From Bacteroidota bacterium (GTDB lineage Bacteria > Bacteroidota > Rhodothermia > Rhodothermales > UBA10348), in NCBI GenBank assembly GCA_029262855.1, contig JAJCYP010000123.1:1-64000 (forward strand): 64,000 nucleotides of DNA, written 5' to 3'. The translations under genes and the position numbers were made by a program. The notes under the pieces are model-generated. The model worked only from the letters and a program-made list of their open reading frames with translations. It was not told the origin of the DNA and made no database searches. Below are positions 1-8,645 of this stretch, one piece after another; positions within the stretch are counted from its first letter, which is position 1; every line of letters begins with the position of its first letter.

Positions 1-252
1 GCTCCGGCCTCGGACGCTCGCGTCCGCGTTGGGCGCGAGACCAAGGGACGTCGCGGCAAGGGCGTCACGGTGGTCACGGGCGTTCCCTTGCGGGGAGACG
101 CGCTTAAAGAGCTGGGCAAGAAGCTCAAGCAGCAGTGTGGATCCGGCGGTACCGTGAAGGACGGTGTTATCGAAATCCAGGGCGACCACCGCGACAAGGT
201 AGTGGCTGCCCTGGCCACGTACGGCTGGGACGTCAAGCGTTCTGGCGGCTAA
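1..252 (+). CDS. SUI1/eIF1-family translation factor (YciH-like), 5' truncated
   Basis: The window opens inside this reading frame, so only the last 83 codons are present. The visible part begins with a basic stretch (GRETKGRRGKG) followed by VTVVTGVPL and KELGKKLKQQCGSGGTVKDG, then the closing IEIQGDHRDKVVAAL and YGWDVKR. This is the diagnostic core of the SUI1 fold, whose bacterial members (YciH) are about 105-115 residues long. In eukaryotes the family monitors start-codon selection; in bacteria it is thought to influence initiation fidelity, but its role is poorly defined. Only about 25-30 N-terminal residues should be missing. The next gene starts 24 bases downstream on the same strand, so co-transcription is possible. 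Confidence 0.9.
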   Translation, partial: APASDARVRVGRETKGRRGKGVTVVTGVPLRGDALKELGKKLKQQCGSGGTVKDGVIEIQGDHRDKVVAALATYGWDVKRSGG

Positions 253-276
253 GACCTTACCCTAAACCCACACCCC

Positions 277-705
277 ATGAGCTCCCAGAATTATTCCAAC
301 CATCGGCGCTTTGTGCCGATGTACCACTACGTACTGACGGCCCTCCTGCTGGCCACCATTGTCGGTTCGGTCATCAATCTGAGGAATGCACCTGAGGACG
401 GCGTCTACAGCGCCTCGCTGATCACGGCACTCTCAGTGGCGCTGCTCATGACGGCGCTCTTCGCCAGGACCTTTGCCTTGAAGGTGCAGGACCGTGTCAT
501 TCGGACCGAAGAACGACTCCGTCATCAGGCTCTCGCCGGAAGCCCTCTGCCGGACGGTCTGACCCTGCGCCAGATCGTCGGCCTCCGGTTCGCCTCTGAC
601 GACGAGTTCGCCGCCCTGGCGGCCTCGGCCGCCAAGAGCGGAACCTCGGAGGCTGACATCAAGAAGGCCATAAAGGTATGGCGTGCGGACGAAGTCCGCG
701 CCTGA
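277..705 (+). CDS. DUF6526 family membrane protein
   Basis: A 142-residue protein. Two hydrophobic helices (about residues 15-35 and 45-66) are followed by a cytoplasmic half with the motif LKVQDRVIRTEERLR, then LRQIVGLRFASDDEFAALA and an Ala/Lys-rich tail. This pattern (two membrane helices, a QDR-IR-EE connector, and a region about reading the fraction of acceptable residues) matches the DUF6526 family common in Bacteroidota and Acidobacteriota. No function is established. It follows the SUI1 gene by 24 bases and the start ATG has no Shine-Dalgarno sequence. Family assignment is from memory of the pattern. Confidence 0.75.
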   Translation: MSSQNYSNHRRFVPMYHYVLTALLLATIVGSVINLRNAPEDGVYSASLITALSVALLMTALFARTFALKVQDRVIRTEERLRHQALAGSPLPDGLTLRQIVGLRFASDDEFAALAASAAKSGTSEADIKKAIKVWRADEVRA

Positions 706-858
706 TCGCTAGTCCTGATTTGGCTAGAAGATGGAGCCCCGGATCCAGGTGTCCGAACGGGCCCAGGCTTCATCGAATTGCACTCCGACCTCGGCAGCAG
801 CGGCCGTCTGGCCCTGCTGTTCGAGGGCCTGGCGCAGCCCGATCGGTCCATGGAATGC

Positions 859-1431
859 CTATCCGTTTTGTTCGTAGGCAATCTGCAACAGCCGCCGAAC
901 TTCGTCCGTCACTTCTTCTGCTGCGGTCAAAGAAACCTTGTGAGTAGACTGGCCCGGCCCGCGGGCGGGCGAGAGTATCGGAGACTCTGGTGCCGTCCGG
1001 TAGCGCAACCCCAAATCAACGCGTGTCTTGGTAGCTGCCGCTACGGCCGCAAACTGCCGGCCGCGAACGAATGGGACGTAGGAAGCGCGTCCTTCGGTCG
1101 CGACGTCATCGCCCAGTCCCTCGGCGAGAGGGCGCACGGCTTCGAAGATGGCCCGGAGCGCAGCCTTGGCCCCCGTGTACTGGCCGTCGATGTACTCCTC
1201 CAAGGTCGGCCTGACCCACCCGGCCGCACGGGCTGCGGCGTCCGCAACGGCCCACTGCGAGTTCTGCGGCATATCAAACTCAGCTTTCAGCCACCGGCGG
1301 ACCTCGATCTGCTCAAGCGGATCCACTCCGTTGGCCTGGACAAGAGAGACCCATTCCTCCAAGGTTCGTCCGGTCCGTTCCTGCATGGAGTGCGAGACGG
1401 CCGACATCATGTCTGCGGGAGAGGTTGCCAT
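859..1431 (-). CDS. DUF4287 / DUF5655 domain protein
   Basis: A 190-residue cytoplasmic protein. The N-terminal third (VSHSMQERTGRTLEEWVSLV ... WLKAEFDM) has the DUF4287 pattern of a GRTLEEW helix and a WLK-E helix. The C-terminal part (about residues 75-185) has the DUF5655 pattern: ARPLAEGLGDDV, then YVPFVRGRQFA, TKTRVDLGLRY and a closing TDEVRRLLQIAYE. DUF5655 proteins are small predicted transport or binding proteins of unknown function. I start at the ATG at 1431 because the upstream in-frame extension (to 1485) overlaps the neighbouring gene and lacks family features. It lies 28 bases downstream of the T9SS cargo gene on the same strand and may be read through from it. Confidence 0.75.
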   Translation of the reverse strand: MATSPADMMSAVSHSMQERTGRTLEEWVSLVQANGVDPLEQIEVRRWLKAEFDMPQNSQWAVADAAARAAGWVRPTLEEYIDGQYTGAKAALRAIFEAVRPLAEGLGDDVATEGRASYVPFVRGRQFAAVAAATKTRVDLGLRYRTAPESPILSPARGPGQSTHKVSLTAAEEVTDEVRRLLQIAYEQNG

Positions 1432-1459
1432 TTCAATCGGTGGGTTGCGTCCCCGAATC

Positions 1460-4400
1460 TTAACGCCTCGCCCGGAGCACACCAAATTTCCTCACAACCG
1501 GCCCCAGATCCGTTTCGAAACTGATGAGATAAATCCCGGAGGCCAACTGCCGTCCATCCTCATTGGTCAGATCCCAGGCAAGCCAGCGTTCCGGTCCATC
1601 CTTGCGAAACGTTTTCACCAAGGAGCCTGCCGTGGTGAAGACACGAATCTCCACCTCGCGCGGCAGGCCGGTGAATCGGACTCGATCCTCGCCCGGGCGC
1701 TGGGCGTAGAGCGATGTTGCGCGATACGGGTTAGGCGAAATGCCGATCTGCTCGAGATCGGCCAGCCGGCTGTCGAGGGATAGCTCGGTCGGCTCGAGGC
1801 CGGCCGTCGAGAGGACGAACGAATCGCCCTCGGCTGTCGGGCGATTCGATTCTATACGGACGATGGCTCCGGTGGCCGGCCCATTGGGCTCTACGAAACC
1901 CGAGATGGGTTCCGAGACCGCGCCGCCGTTCCAGGAGACCAACACCATCCGCGCCATGACCTCGCGCCCAAGGCCGACCTCCGGGTCTGCACCGGCGAGG
2001 GCGCTGCTTTCCCAATCCAGGTAGCCGGATTCGCCAGGCGTCAGATCTTCGGGTTCAAACCAGTAGATCCAGTCGGTATAGGGGTCGTTGGAGCCACCTG
2101 AGGTGGAGTGATCTGTCTGAAGCATGCCCCATCCGTCCCCGTTCCAGTCGATGATCGCGGGGATCATTCTAACGTCGTCCGCAGACTCACCGGGCGAATC
2201 GATTCCGATGTTCCAAAGTTCGAACGGCACGCGGGAAGGCTGCATGCCACCACCGTTTCGGCCAAATCGGTCATAGTTGGCAGATCCGCGCTCGGTGAAT
2301 CGTATCTCGTAGTCGAATGGGGCCGCCTGATTACACAGCCCTCTAAAGACACGGTGCAAATAGTCCGAGTAGTCGGATGCGGCGCCATCCCCGGCCAAGC
2401 CAGTGTGGACCAGCCACCGCCCAAACGGACCCGGTGTCAAAGGCCGCCCGGTCCCAGGAAAGCCACGGAAACTGGCCCCGGCACCCCACGGGAGATCGGC
2501 CTCGGCCACGCCAGGATAGGCGACCGTTACGAAGTCCTCGAATTCCGCCTGCTCAGGAAGAACGGAGGCCTCGAGTCCGTCGAAACGAATGGCAAGGGGG
2601 GCGGAGAGTCTGGTGCCCGGCGGCTGCGCAGCCCAGGAAAAAATCGAGGCACCGTCACCGCGGCGAACATCCAGCGTGGCCTCGCACGTCCCGACCGGGT
2701 TCATTCGCGAGGGCCCGTCAGACAATCCGCGTCCGGTGTCGATGTTGCCTGGAACCTGTCCCTCAACGATTCCAAACTCGAATTCATAGTCGAGCCCGGA
2801 TACCGCCTCGGGGTTGGTGACGTTGGCAAAAACCTCGCCGCGTCCAAAATTGGTTGGCGCGGCCGTTGCCATGATCGAGCCCCGACCCTGCCGGATGTTT
2901 TCCAGCGCAGAGTCTGCCATCGCCGCGGCCACCTCCGACAATTCTTCAGAGCGCGGGGCTGGCGCGACGGTAATTCGACCGATGTGGCCTTCCAGGACAG
3001 CGGGGTTTGCGGCGGCATTGAACGCAAACGCCTGAACACCAAAGTCATGATCCAGGTAGTTGGTCAGGCCCGACACCTCCAACTGATGCTGCAATCCGGA
3101 ATCCGTTCCGATGTTGATGGGGCCGTTGGGCGTGGCCTGGTACCTGATGGAGTTGTCCAGATCGAAGGTCGCGATGACGCGGCCCTTGGTATCAAATGCG
3201 TTCTCGAAAGCCAGAACGCGATACCCCTCGAATCGGTAAATCTGGTCGGTCCCATTTTCGGAAGTGAAGGGGTCAAGTACCGCGTAACCCTCGCGGTAGT
3301 TGTTCGATGACGGCGGGTTGTCCCACTCCACCAGGACGGCGCCGTCGCGAGGGGTGGCCGTAACAACAGGAGCATCCGGGCGCGGGGGCGCAGCAAAGTC
3401 CGAATCGACCAGACCCTGGATGAAAGCGTCGTCGGCCTTCAGCCTCCTGACTGAATCGAGGTTGTCTGCGCCGAATGAAGTGAGCATCCCAAACAGGATC
3501 TCCTGATCGCGACCTCGGCCCATGGTAAAAGGTCCGGTTGAGGCGATGAAGCGACGGTCGGCAGTAGATTGTGCCGTCCCCCTCCCGTCGACGTCGAACT
3601 CCGACCAGTAGGCGGGGGGCATGGCGGTGTAGGAAAAAGGAGCCGGAATAGAAGAGAAGCCACGGCCGTTGCCGCCGTACGTGACGGGATCTCCGTTTTT
3701 CCAGAGACCCCGCATGAGCGTGTAGAAGTTCTCGGCGTTGCCGGGGTCGCCTTGCACTCCGGAACCGCCAGAGTAGGAGACGAAGGCGCTCATCCCCTTT
3801 CGCTCGCCCGGCTCGTCTACCTCGCCATCGAGGTCGTTGTCCAGCCCGTCGTCATCGGTCACCGGCCCTCGAAAAAAATCCAGCCCCGATGCGGGAGGAG
3901 CCTCTCCGTAGCCCTCGCTACCCTCATCGAAGTTATCGGCATTGTAGGTATACGCCAGTCCGAGAAGCGAATCGGAGCCCACATAGTCATCCTGGAAATT
4001 GCCCAGATCGGAGTCCTGGTTGATGGCGATGTAGGCCTGTTCGAGCGGACTACCATGTGGCTTGCGCAACTTTAGGCTGAAGAACGTGGTGTTGCCCAGC
4101 GCGCCCCCTTTGGCAAAGCTGAAAGCCGAGGCATGAACCTCCAGCCCGATGGGCGGACCGTCGGTTCGATTGTGGATATTGCCCTGATCATTCATGATCC
4201 ACCACAACATCTGATCCCCCTTGAACAGCGGCCGTTCTCCGGTCTTCAGATCAATTTTCCGGTCCACACGGAGCGCCAGCGGCAGGCTCAGGAAGTCCAG
4301 TTCGTTGCCCTCGGAATCGACGGTCGGGGCACCCAGGCCGGTCGGCCAGTCCGCCAGCCCAGGGGTGAGGTGACCCGACTCTTCGTAGGCCAGGACGTCG

Positions 4401-4780
4401 GCGCGAGAGATGCTCCATATGCGGTCATACCGGGCGCAGTCCTGGGGTGGACTTCCGTCATCGTTGAGAGGGCCCGCCCAGAATTCGTACGGGCCGTAGG
4501 TGCTTCCGGCCATGCGGAGTTCCCCGTCAACCATTCCGCCAATGACGAGGTTCGAGGCGAAAATCGCATTGACTCCGCCGCCCTTGGGCACCTCGTAGAC
4601 GTGGGGAGACCCGCGCCAGAACATGGCGCCGTTGTTCAGAATGCGGGCTCGAACGTTTCCGGCGTTCAGCTCAGCCTCGGCCACCGACGGCTCGCACGTG
4701 CCCGGCTGCTGGGCCGCCGCATCGCTGCCGCAGGAGCCCAAGCCCAGGATGAACAGGATGACCGAGGGAAAACGTCTCAA
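1460..4780 (-). CDS. Large secreted protein with T9SS/FlgD-like C-terminal sorting domain
   Basis: About 1106 residues. From the TTG at 4780 the protein begins with RR, a hydrophobic core and a lipobox-like LGSC, so it looks like an exported protein or lipoprotein; a TTG at 4834 would add 18 residues and spoil the signal. Mid-protein a DGLDNDLDGEVDE stretch resembles an acidic Ca2+-binding loop. A fibronectin type III-like segment (APVVTATPRDGAVLVEWD) follows. The last about 90 residues (ISPNPYR, then VEIRVFTTAGSLVKTF, WDLTNEDGRQLASGIYLI) are a classic FlgD-like/T9SS type A sorting domain, which directs export by the type IX secretion system and surface anchoring. SprA, the translocon of that system, is encoded at 35145-43115. 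Substrate or activity is unknown. Confidence 0.8.
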   Translation of the reverse strand: MRRFPSVILFILGLGSCGSDAAAQQPGTCEPSVAEAELNAGNVRARILNNGAMFWRGSPHVYEVPKGGGVNAIFASNLVIGGMVDGELRMAGSTYGPYEFWAGPLNDDGSPPQDCARYDRIWSISRADVLAYEESGHLTPGLADWPTGLGAPTVDSEGNELDFLSLPLALRVDRKIDLKTGERPLFKGDQMLWWIMNDQGNIHNRTDGPPIGLEVHASAFSFAKGGALGNTTFFSLKLRKPHGSPLEQAYIAINQDSDLGNFQDDYVGSDSLLGLAYTYNADNFDEGSEGYGEAPPASGLDFFRGPVTDDDGLDNDLDGEVDEPGERKGMSAFVSYSGGSGVQGDPGNAENFYTLMRGLWKNGDPVTYGGNGRGFSSIPAPFSYTAMPPAYWSEFDVDGRGTAQSTADRRFIASTGPFTMGRGRDQEILFGMLTSFGADNLDSVRRLKADDAFIQGLVDSDFAAPPRPDAPVVTATPRDGAVLVEWDNPPSSNNYREGYAVLDPFTSENGTDQIYRFEGYRVLAFENAFDTKGRVIATFDLDNSIRYQATPNGPINIGTDSGLQHQLEVSGLTNYLDHDFGVQAFAFNAAANPAVLEGHIGRITVAPAPRSEELSEVAAAMADSALENIRQGRGSIMATAAPTNFGRGEVFANVTNPEAVSGLDYEFEFGIVEGQVPGNIDTGRGLSDGPSRMNPVGTCEATLDVRRGDGASIFSWAAQPPGTRLSAPLAIRFDGLEASVLPEQAEFEDFVTVAYPGVAEADLPWGAGASFRGFPGTGRPLTPGPFGRWLVHTGLAGDGAASDYSDYLHRVFRGLCNQAAPFDYEIRFTERGSANYDRFGRNGGGMQPSRVPFELWNIGIDSPGESADDVRMIPAIIDWNGDGWGMLQTDHSTSGGSNDPYTDWIYWFEPEDLTPGESGYLDWESSALAGADPEVGLGREVMARMVLVSWNGGAVSEPISGFVEPNGPATGAIVRIESNRPTAEGDSFVLSTAGLEPTELSLDSRLADLEQIGISPNPYRATSLYAQRPGEDRVRFTGLPREVEIRVFTTAGSLVKTFRKDGPERWLAWDLTNEDGRQLASGIYLISFETDLGPVVRKFGVLRARR

Positions 4781-4915
4781 GGAGGGATGGCAGCTAAGCG
4801 GTCCCAATCTCCATCCGGCTCCGGCGCCGACCAAGTGTTTTCCGGTCTACCGTCAAAGAGTGCAGGTGAAGCGCACGTACGTACCGACGTTCCGGCTCAG
4901 CGGCCGACCCAGCCG

Positions 4916-5431
4916 CTATTCGAACGAGAAGAGCTCGACCGTGAAGATGAGCGCCTGGTTCGGGCCGATCCGGCCTCCGGGCCCTCCATTCTGTCCGTAT
5001 GCCAGGTTCGACGGGATGTAGAACTTGTACTTGGCGCCGGGTGCCATGAGCTGCAGTCCTTCCGTCCAGCCACTGATCACTCGGCTGAGGGGGAACGAAA
5101 CGGTCTCACCGCGGGCGTACGAAGAATCGAACACCGTGCCATCAGGCAGCGTGCCCTCGTAATGTACCGTCACACTGGAGGCGGCATTCGGCTTGTCGCC
5201 CGACCCTTCGGCCAGCACTTCGTACATCAGGCCGCTTGGGGTACGGTTGATGCCGTCGCGGGCTTCGACTTCGGCCAGAAAGGCCACGCTCGCGGCCATG
5301 TTAGCTTCTCTCACGGTTGTAGGTGCCTCAGGGGGGGTTTCTGCTTCCACCGACGAGTCTTCCTCGCAACCGATGAGAACAACTGCCAGGGCGACCATGG
5401 TCAAGAGGGATCGGAAAGAGAAGCGATTCAT
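4916..5431 (-). CDS. FKBP-type peptidyl-prolyl cis-trans isomerase, lipoprotein
   Basis: 171 residues. The start at 5431 gives a lipoprotein signal (hydrophobic run then LIGC, about residue 22), so the enzyme is expected on the periplasmic face of a membrane. Residues about 45-65 contain FLAEVEARDGINRTPSGL, the short linker typical of secreted FKBPs. The isomerase domain follows with VTVHYEGTLPDGTVFDSSY, ISGWTEGLQLM, GAKYKFYIPSNLAYG and ALIFTVELFSF, which contain the usual FKBP active-site aromatics (Y, F, W, Y). It catalyses proline isomerisation during folding of exported proteins. Its promoter region is shared with the divergent DinB-like gene (72 bases between starts). The same frame is open far upstream, but that part has no FKBP content. 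Confidence 0.92.
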   Translation of the reverse strand: MNRFSFRSLLTMVALAVVLIGCEEDSSVEAETPPEAPTTVREANMAASVAFLAEVEARDGINRTPSGLMYEVLAEGSGDKPNAASSVTVHYEGTLPDGTVFDSSYARGETVSFPLSRVISGWTEGLQLMAPGAKYKFYIPSNLAYGQNGGPGGRIGPNQALIFTVELFSFE

Positions 5432-5503
5432 CGGAGAAGCTGTTACGTTTCGGATTGTCGGCCCCGTATAGCCGCGTTTCGTCCATCGGTTTCTCGAAAA
5501 AAC

Positions 5504-5953
5504 ATGCTCGACTTCATCTTCGATCATCAACACTGGGCAGACCTTCGCACGCTGGAAAGTCTTCGCCAGGATTCCGTGCCCGACGAGGCGCGGCGCCTGT
5601 TTGCGCACGTGATCGGAGCCGAGATCATATGGGCCGACCGGATAGACGGTGTTCCGCAGTCCGGTCCGGTGTGGCCCGAACCAGGAGTGGCAAATACGGT
5701 CGAAGTGATTGAGCGGCTGCATCGACGCTTCTCGGGCTTCCGCAGGACGGATCTCACGCGGGTTGTAAAGTACACCAACTCCAATGGCGATCACTTCGAG
5801 ACCTGCGTTTCCGATATTCTCACCCACGTGGCCCTGCACGGGGCTTACCATCGTGGTCAGGTTGCCCATCTGCTTCGCCAGGCCGGTGCCGAGCCGCAGC
5901 CAACCGACTACATTCAGTTTGTACGCGGCGCCCCTGCTGCCAAGAATCAATAG
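5504..5953 (+). CDS. DinB-superfamily (DfsB) metal-dependent protein
   Basis: 149 residues starting at the ATG at 5504. The protein has the four-helix DinB/YfiT fold pattern: an N-terminal HQHWADLRTLESL with the first His, LFAHVIGAEIIWADRI with the second, and near the C-terminus HVALHGAYHRGQVAHLLRQ with the H-x3-H metal ligands. The closing TDYIQF is typical of Bacteroidota members. The family binds a divalent metal and includes thiol-dependent transferases; no substrate can be assigned here. It should not be confused with DNA polymerase IV, also called DinB, which is at 24876-25979. The next gene begins 12 bases downstream. Confidence 0.85.
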   Translation: MLDFIFDHQHWADLRTLESLRQDSVPDEARRLFAHVIGAEIIWADRIDGVPQSGPVWPEPGVANTVEVIERLHRRFSGFRRTDLTRVVKYTNSNGDHFETCVSDILTHVALHGAYHRGQVAHLLRQAGAEPQPTDYIQFVRGAPAAKNQ

Positions 5954-5965
5954 ACGCCCTCGCCC

Positions 5966-6610
5966 TTGTCCAAGTCTGCCCCCAATCGAAGCCGCCTGAA
6001 GCGCATCCCGGAGCGCGCATCCTACAACCCCGATGACATCCACGCGATCCTGGATGCCGCCCCCATCTGCCACGTGGCCTTCCAGGTAGATGGTCAACCG
6101 TTTGTAATTCCGACCATTCACGCGAGGCTCGGCAACGAGGTGCTCATCCATGGTGCCAAGGCCAGCCGCCTCCTGAAGCACGCTGCAACGGGAGCGCCAC
6201 TCAGCGTCGCGGTCACAATCCTCGACGCCATAGTGCTGGCGCGATCCGTCTTTCACCACTCCATGAACTACCGTTCCGCAGTTGTTTTTGGGACGGGCCG
6301 CCTCTTGGATGACCCGGAGGAGAAGATGGCTGGAATGCTGGCGATTTCGGAGCACCTTGTCAAGGGACGCTGGGATGATGCGCGGGCGCCCAGTGAGAAG
6401 GAATTCAACGCCACCTCCGTCATCGCCATCAGCATAGACGAGGCCAGCTGCAAGTCCCGGTCTGGACCTCCGGGAGACGAGGATGAGGATTACGCCCTAC
6501 CGGTCTGGGCCGGCCTTCTGCCTCTTCGGCAGGAATGGGGTCCGCTCGAGGCCGACCCCGGCCGGCATTCCGACGTCGCCATCCCCGATTATCTGGAGTC
6601 ATTCGCGTGA
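5966..6610 (+). CDS. Pyridoxamine 5'-phosphate oxidase-like flavin-binding family protein
   Basis: 214 residues from a TTG start. The sequence matches the split-barrel FMN-binding family: RASYNPDDIHAILDAAPICH, VAFQVDGQPFVIPTIHARLG, LIHGAKASRLLKH, then VTILDAIVLARSVFHHSMNYRS, VVFGTGRLL and DEASCKSRSGPP(G)DEDEDY near the end. It is close to the nitroimidazole resistance (NimA)-like or general PNPOx-related group often annotated as flavin-nucleotide-binding protein. It probably binds FMN or F420 in the cytoplasm; its substrate is unknown. Its stop overlaps the GTG of the next gene (GTGA at 6607-6610), so this is the first gene of a four-gene translationally coupled set. Confidence 0.85.
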   Translation: MSKSAPNRSRLKRIPERASYNPDDIHAILDAAPICHVAFQVDGQPFVIPTIHARLGNEVLIHGAKASRLLKHAATGAPLSVAVTILDAIVLARSVFHHSMNYRSAVVFGTGRLLDDPEEKMAGMLAISEHLVKGRWDDARAPSEKEFNATSVIAISIDEASCKSRSGPPGDEDEDYALPVWAGLLPLRQEWGPLEADPGRHSDVAIPDYLESFA

Positions 6611-7200
6611 AGAAGATCCTCGCTATCCTGACCATTCTCGGCATTGGCGCTGCCGTCTACTACCTGAACGGACCCTATATCTTCCCGACCTCCGTGGCCC
6701 TGGGCCCGTGCTGGAAGGACTGGACGAGCCCCTCTTCCTATGAGGTTCGGGCAAGCCCACTAAAGGCGCTCCATTTTACGGTCGGAGACGTGGATGGCCG
6801 CCTGTGTTACGGATCTCCGGAGTCCCGTGGCCGGCGGTTGTTCGGACCCTCGGGCGTAGTGCCGTTCGGCCAATTATGGCGAATGGGTGCCAACGAGCCG
6901 ACCAGGCTGTTCCTGAATGGACCCATCCAGTTTGGTGACCTCAGGTTGGAGGCAGGGCGCTATTCGTTGTACGCCGAGCCAGGAGCCACAACGTGGCGAA
7001 TATTTGCGACCACGTCCATCTGGCACTGGGGCAACCAGATTTCAGCCGAGGTGAAGAACCAGTCGGTGGGCTCCACAGAGGCCCCGGTGGTTCGAAAGGG
7101 GGCGCACGAGGAGTCGCTGCGATTTAAGATGGAGGGCAATGTGCTGGCCATGATGTGGGGATTCACTCGGATCCAGATACCGCTGGCCCCCGCCGGGTAA
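6607..7200 (+). CDS. DUF2911 family exported protein
   Basis: 197 residues from the GTG at 6607. An N-terminal Lys-Lys and hydrophobic helix (residues 4-19) form a signal or membrane anchor. The DUF2911 signature follows: VDGRLCYGSPESRGR, LFGPSGVVPFGQLWRMGANEPTR, FGDLRLEAGRYSLYAEPG, TTWRIFATTSIWHWG. The family is widespread in Bacteroidota, periplasmic, and of unknown function. The gene overlaps its upstream neighbour by 4 bases and its stop codon shares a base with the start of the NhaC gene (TAATG), so all are likely translated from one mRNA. Confidence 0.85.
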   Translation: MKKILAILTILGIGAAVYYLNGPYIFPTSVALGPCWKDWTSPSSYEVRASPLKALHFTVGDVDGRLCYGSPESRGRRLFGPSGVVPFGQLWRMGANEPTRLFLNGPIQFGDLRLEAGRYSLYAEPGATTWRIFATTSIWHWGNQISAEVKNQSVGSTEAPVVRKGAHEESLRFKMEGNVLAMMWGFTRIQIPLAPAG

Positions 7201-8645
7201 TGGCGCAGATCAAATCGACGGTACCCTCGAGCGTGACGTTCGGACAGGCGGCGGCACCGATCGCGTTTCTGCTGGGCATCATCGGCTATGGTCTCGTGGC
7301 AAGACCCCTGTTTCTCGACCAACCCGGATTCCCACTGGAGTTGGTCTTTGTGATGGCGGGTGCCTTCGCCGTGGCTCATCTCCGCTATCTCGGGTACTCC
7401 TGGCTGGACATCCAACAGTCAGTGGTGTCCAGGCTGGCCAAGGCGATGCCGGCCATCTTCATTCTCTTTGCGATTGGACTGCTGATTGCATCCTGGATGG
7501 TTTCGGGGACCATTCCGATGCTGGTCTACTACGGGATTGCCATTATCCGCCCGGAGGTTCTCTACCCGCTGGCCTTCCTGGTCCCGGTGGTCTTCTCGAC
7601 CCTGACCGGGACATCCTGGGGCTCTGCGGGCACCATCGGAGTCGTAATCATGGGCGTCGGAGTGGCGTCCGGGGCCAACCCTGGAATTCTTGCGGGTGCG
7701 ATTATTGGCGGAGCCTACTTCGGGGACAAGCTGTCCCCGCTGTCGGATACGACGAACCTCGCCGCCCTCGGGGCAGGGGTCGAGCTCTACGACCACATCC
7801 GCTCGATGCTCTGGACCACCGTCCCCTCCGCGGTGATCGCGTTGACACTCTATGCAATCCTGGGGCTGATGAATCCGCCCCAGGCCACGGTTTCCACGGC
7901 GGATGCCGAGGCCTTCTCGGCCGCGCTCGACGAGATGTTCAACTTCAGCTTCCTTTTGCTGCTCCCGCCGGCTTTGGTGCTCTGGGGCTCACTGAAGCGA
8001 TACCCGACGATTCCCGTCCTGATCGGGTCGGTGATATTGGCCTCCCTCCTTGCGATCGTACTCCAGCCGTTTACGCTGGCCGACATCCTATTCTCTGTCC
8101 GCGACGGATTCAATGCCGAAATGGCTACGTGGATGCCGTCGGTCCCGGAAGGGGTGCGAACTCTGGTCGACAGGGGTGGCCTGTACTCGATGAGGGAGGC
8201 CATCTTCACGGCATTTCTGGTGTTCTTCTTTATCGGTGCCATCGACCTCATCGACGCCATGCCGATTGTGGTGAACCGGGTATTCCGATTCGCGAAGACC
8301 CGATCAGCCACCATTCTTTCGGCCCTGGGTGCCACGGCGGTGACCAACGCGATGACGTCCAACCAGTACGCCACGAGTTTCATTGTGGGGGACGCGTTTC
8401 GGCGCCGGTTCGATGAGCTCGGCATTTCGCGCCGGGTGCTTTCCCGCTCCCTGGAGGATACCGGAACGATGCTGGAGAGTCTGGTGCCATGGCACGCGAC
8501 GGCCCTCTTTATGGTCGCAACGCTGGGCGTTCCAGTAGCCGACTACTGGTACTGGCAGTTCCTGTCCCTGGCGAATTTCATTGTGGCGCCGGTCCTGGCG
8601 ATTACGGGGATTGGGTGCTTCTACAACAGCAAGTCCGATGCGTGA
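7200..8645 (+). CDS. NhaC-family secondary transporter (Na+/H+ antiporter family; possible methionine transporter)
   Basis: 481 residues with about 11-12 hydrophobic helices. Family markers include LIASWMVSGTIPMLVYYGI, TGTSWGSAGTIGVV, GGAYFGDKLSPLSDTTNLA, TNAMTSNQYATSFIVGDAFR and EDTGTMLESLVPWHATALF, all conserved across NhaC/MleN/MetT transporters. The family exchanges or co-transports Na+ or H+ with small substrates. The gene starts in the stop of DUF2911 (TAATG) and its end overlaps the ATG of a Cys/Met-metabolism lyase by 8 bases. Since MetT-type NhaC proteins are methionine transporters, this coupling suggests that a sulfur amino acid, rather than only Na+/H+, is the cargo. That last step is inference. 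Confidence 0.88.
   Translation: MAQIKSTVPSSVTFGQAAAPIAFLLGIIGYGLVARPLFLDQPGFPLELVFVMAGAFAVAHLRYLGYSWLDIQQSVVSRLAKAMPAIFILFAIGLLIASWMVSGTIPMLVYYGIAIIRPEVLYPLAFLVPVVFSTLTGTSWGSAGTIGVVIMGVGVASGANPGILAGAIIGGAYFGDKLSPLSDTTNLAALGAGVELYDHIRSMLWTTVPSAVIALTLYAILGLMNPPQATVSTADAEAFSAALDEMFNFSFLLLLPPALVLWGSLKRYPTIPVLIGSVILASLLAIVLQPFTLADILFSVRDGFNAEMATWMPSVPEGVRTLVDRGGLYSMREAIFTAFLVFFFIGAIDLIDAMPIVVNRVFRFAKTRSATILSALGATAVTNAMTSNQYATSFIVGDAFRRRFDELGISRRVLSRSLEDTGTMLESLVPWHATALFMVATLGVPVADYWYWQFLSLANFIVAPVLAITGIGCFYNSKSDA

Noticed and set aside
859-1431. DUF4287/DUF5655 gene considered as a restriction-type or defence protein
   Set aside because: No nuclease or helicase motif; the fold is a small binding domain.
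4133-5503. A long plus-strand frame before the DinB-like gene
   Set aside because: Only the part after the ATG at 5504 has family content. The rest is antisense to the secreted protein and FKBP genes.
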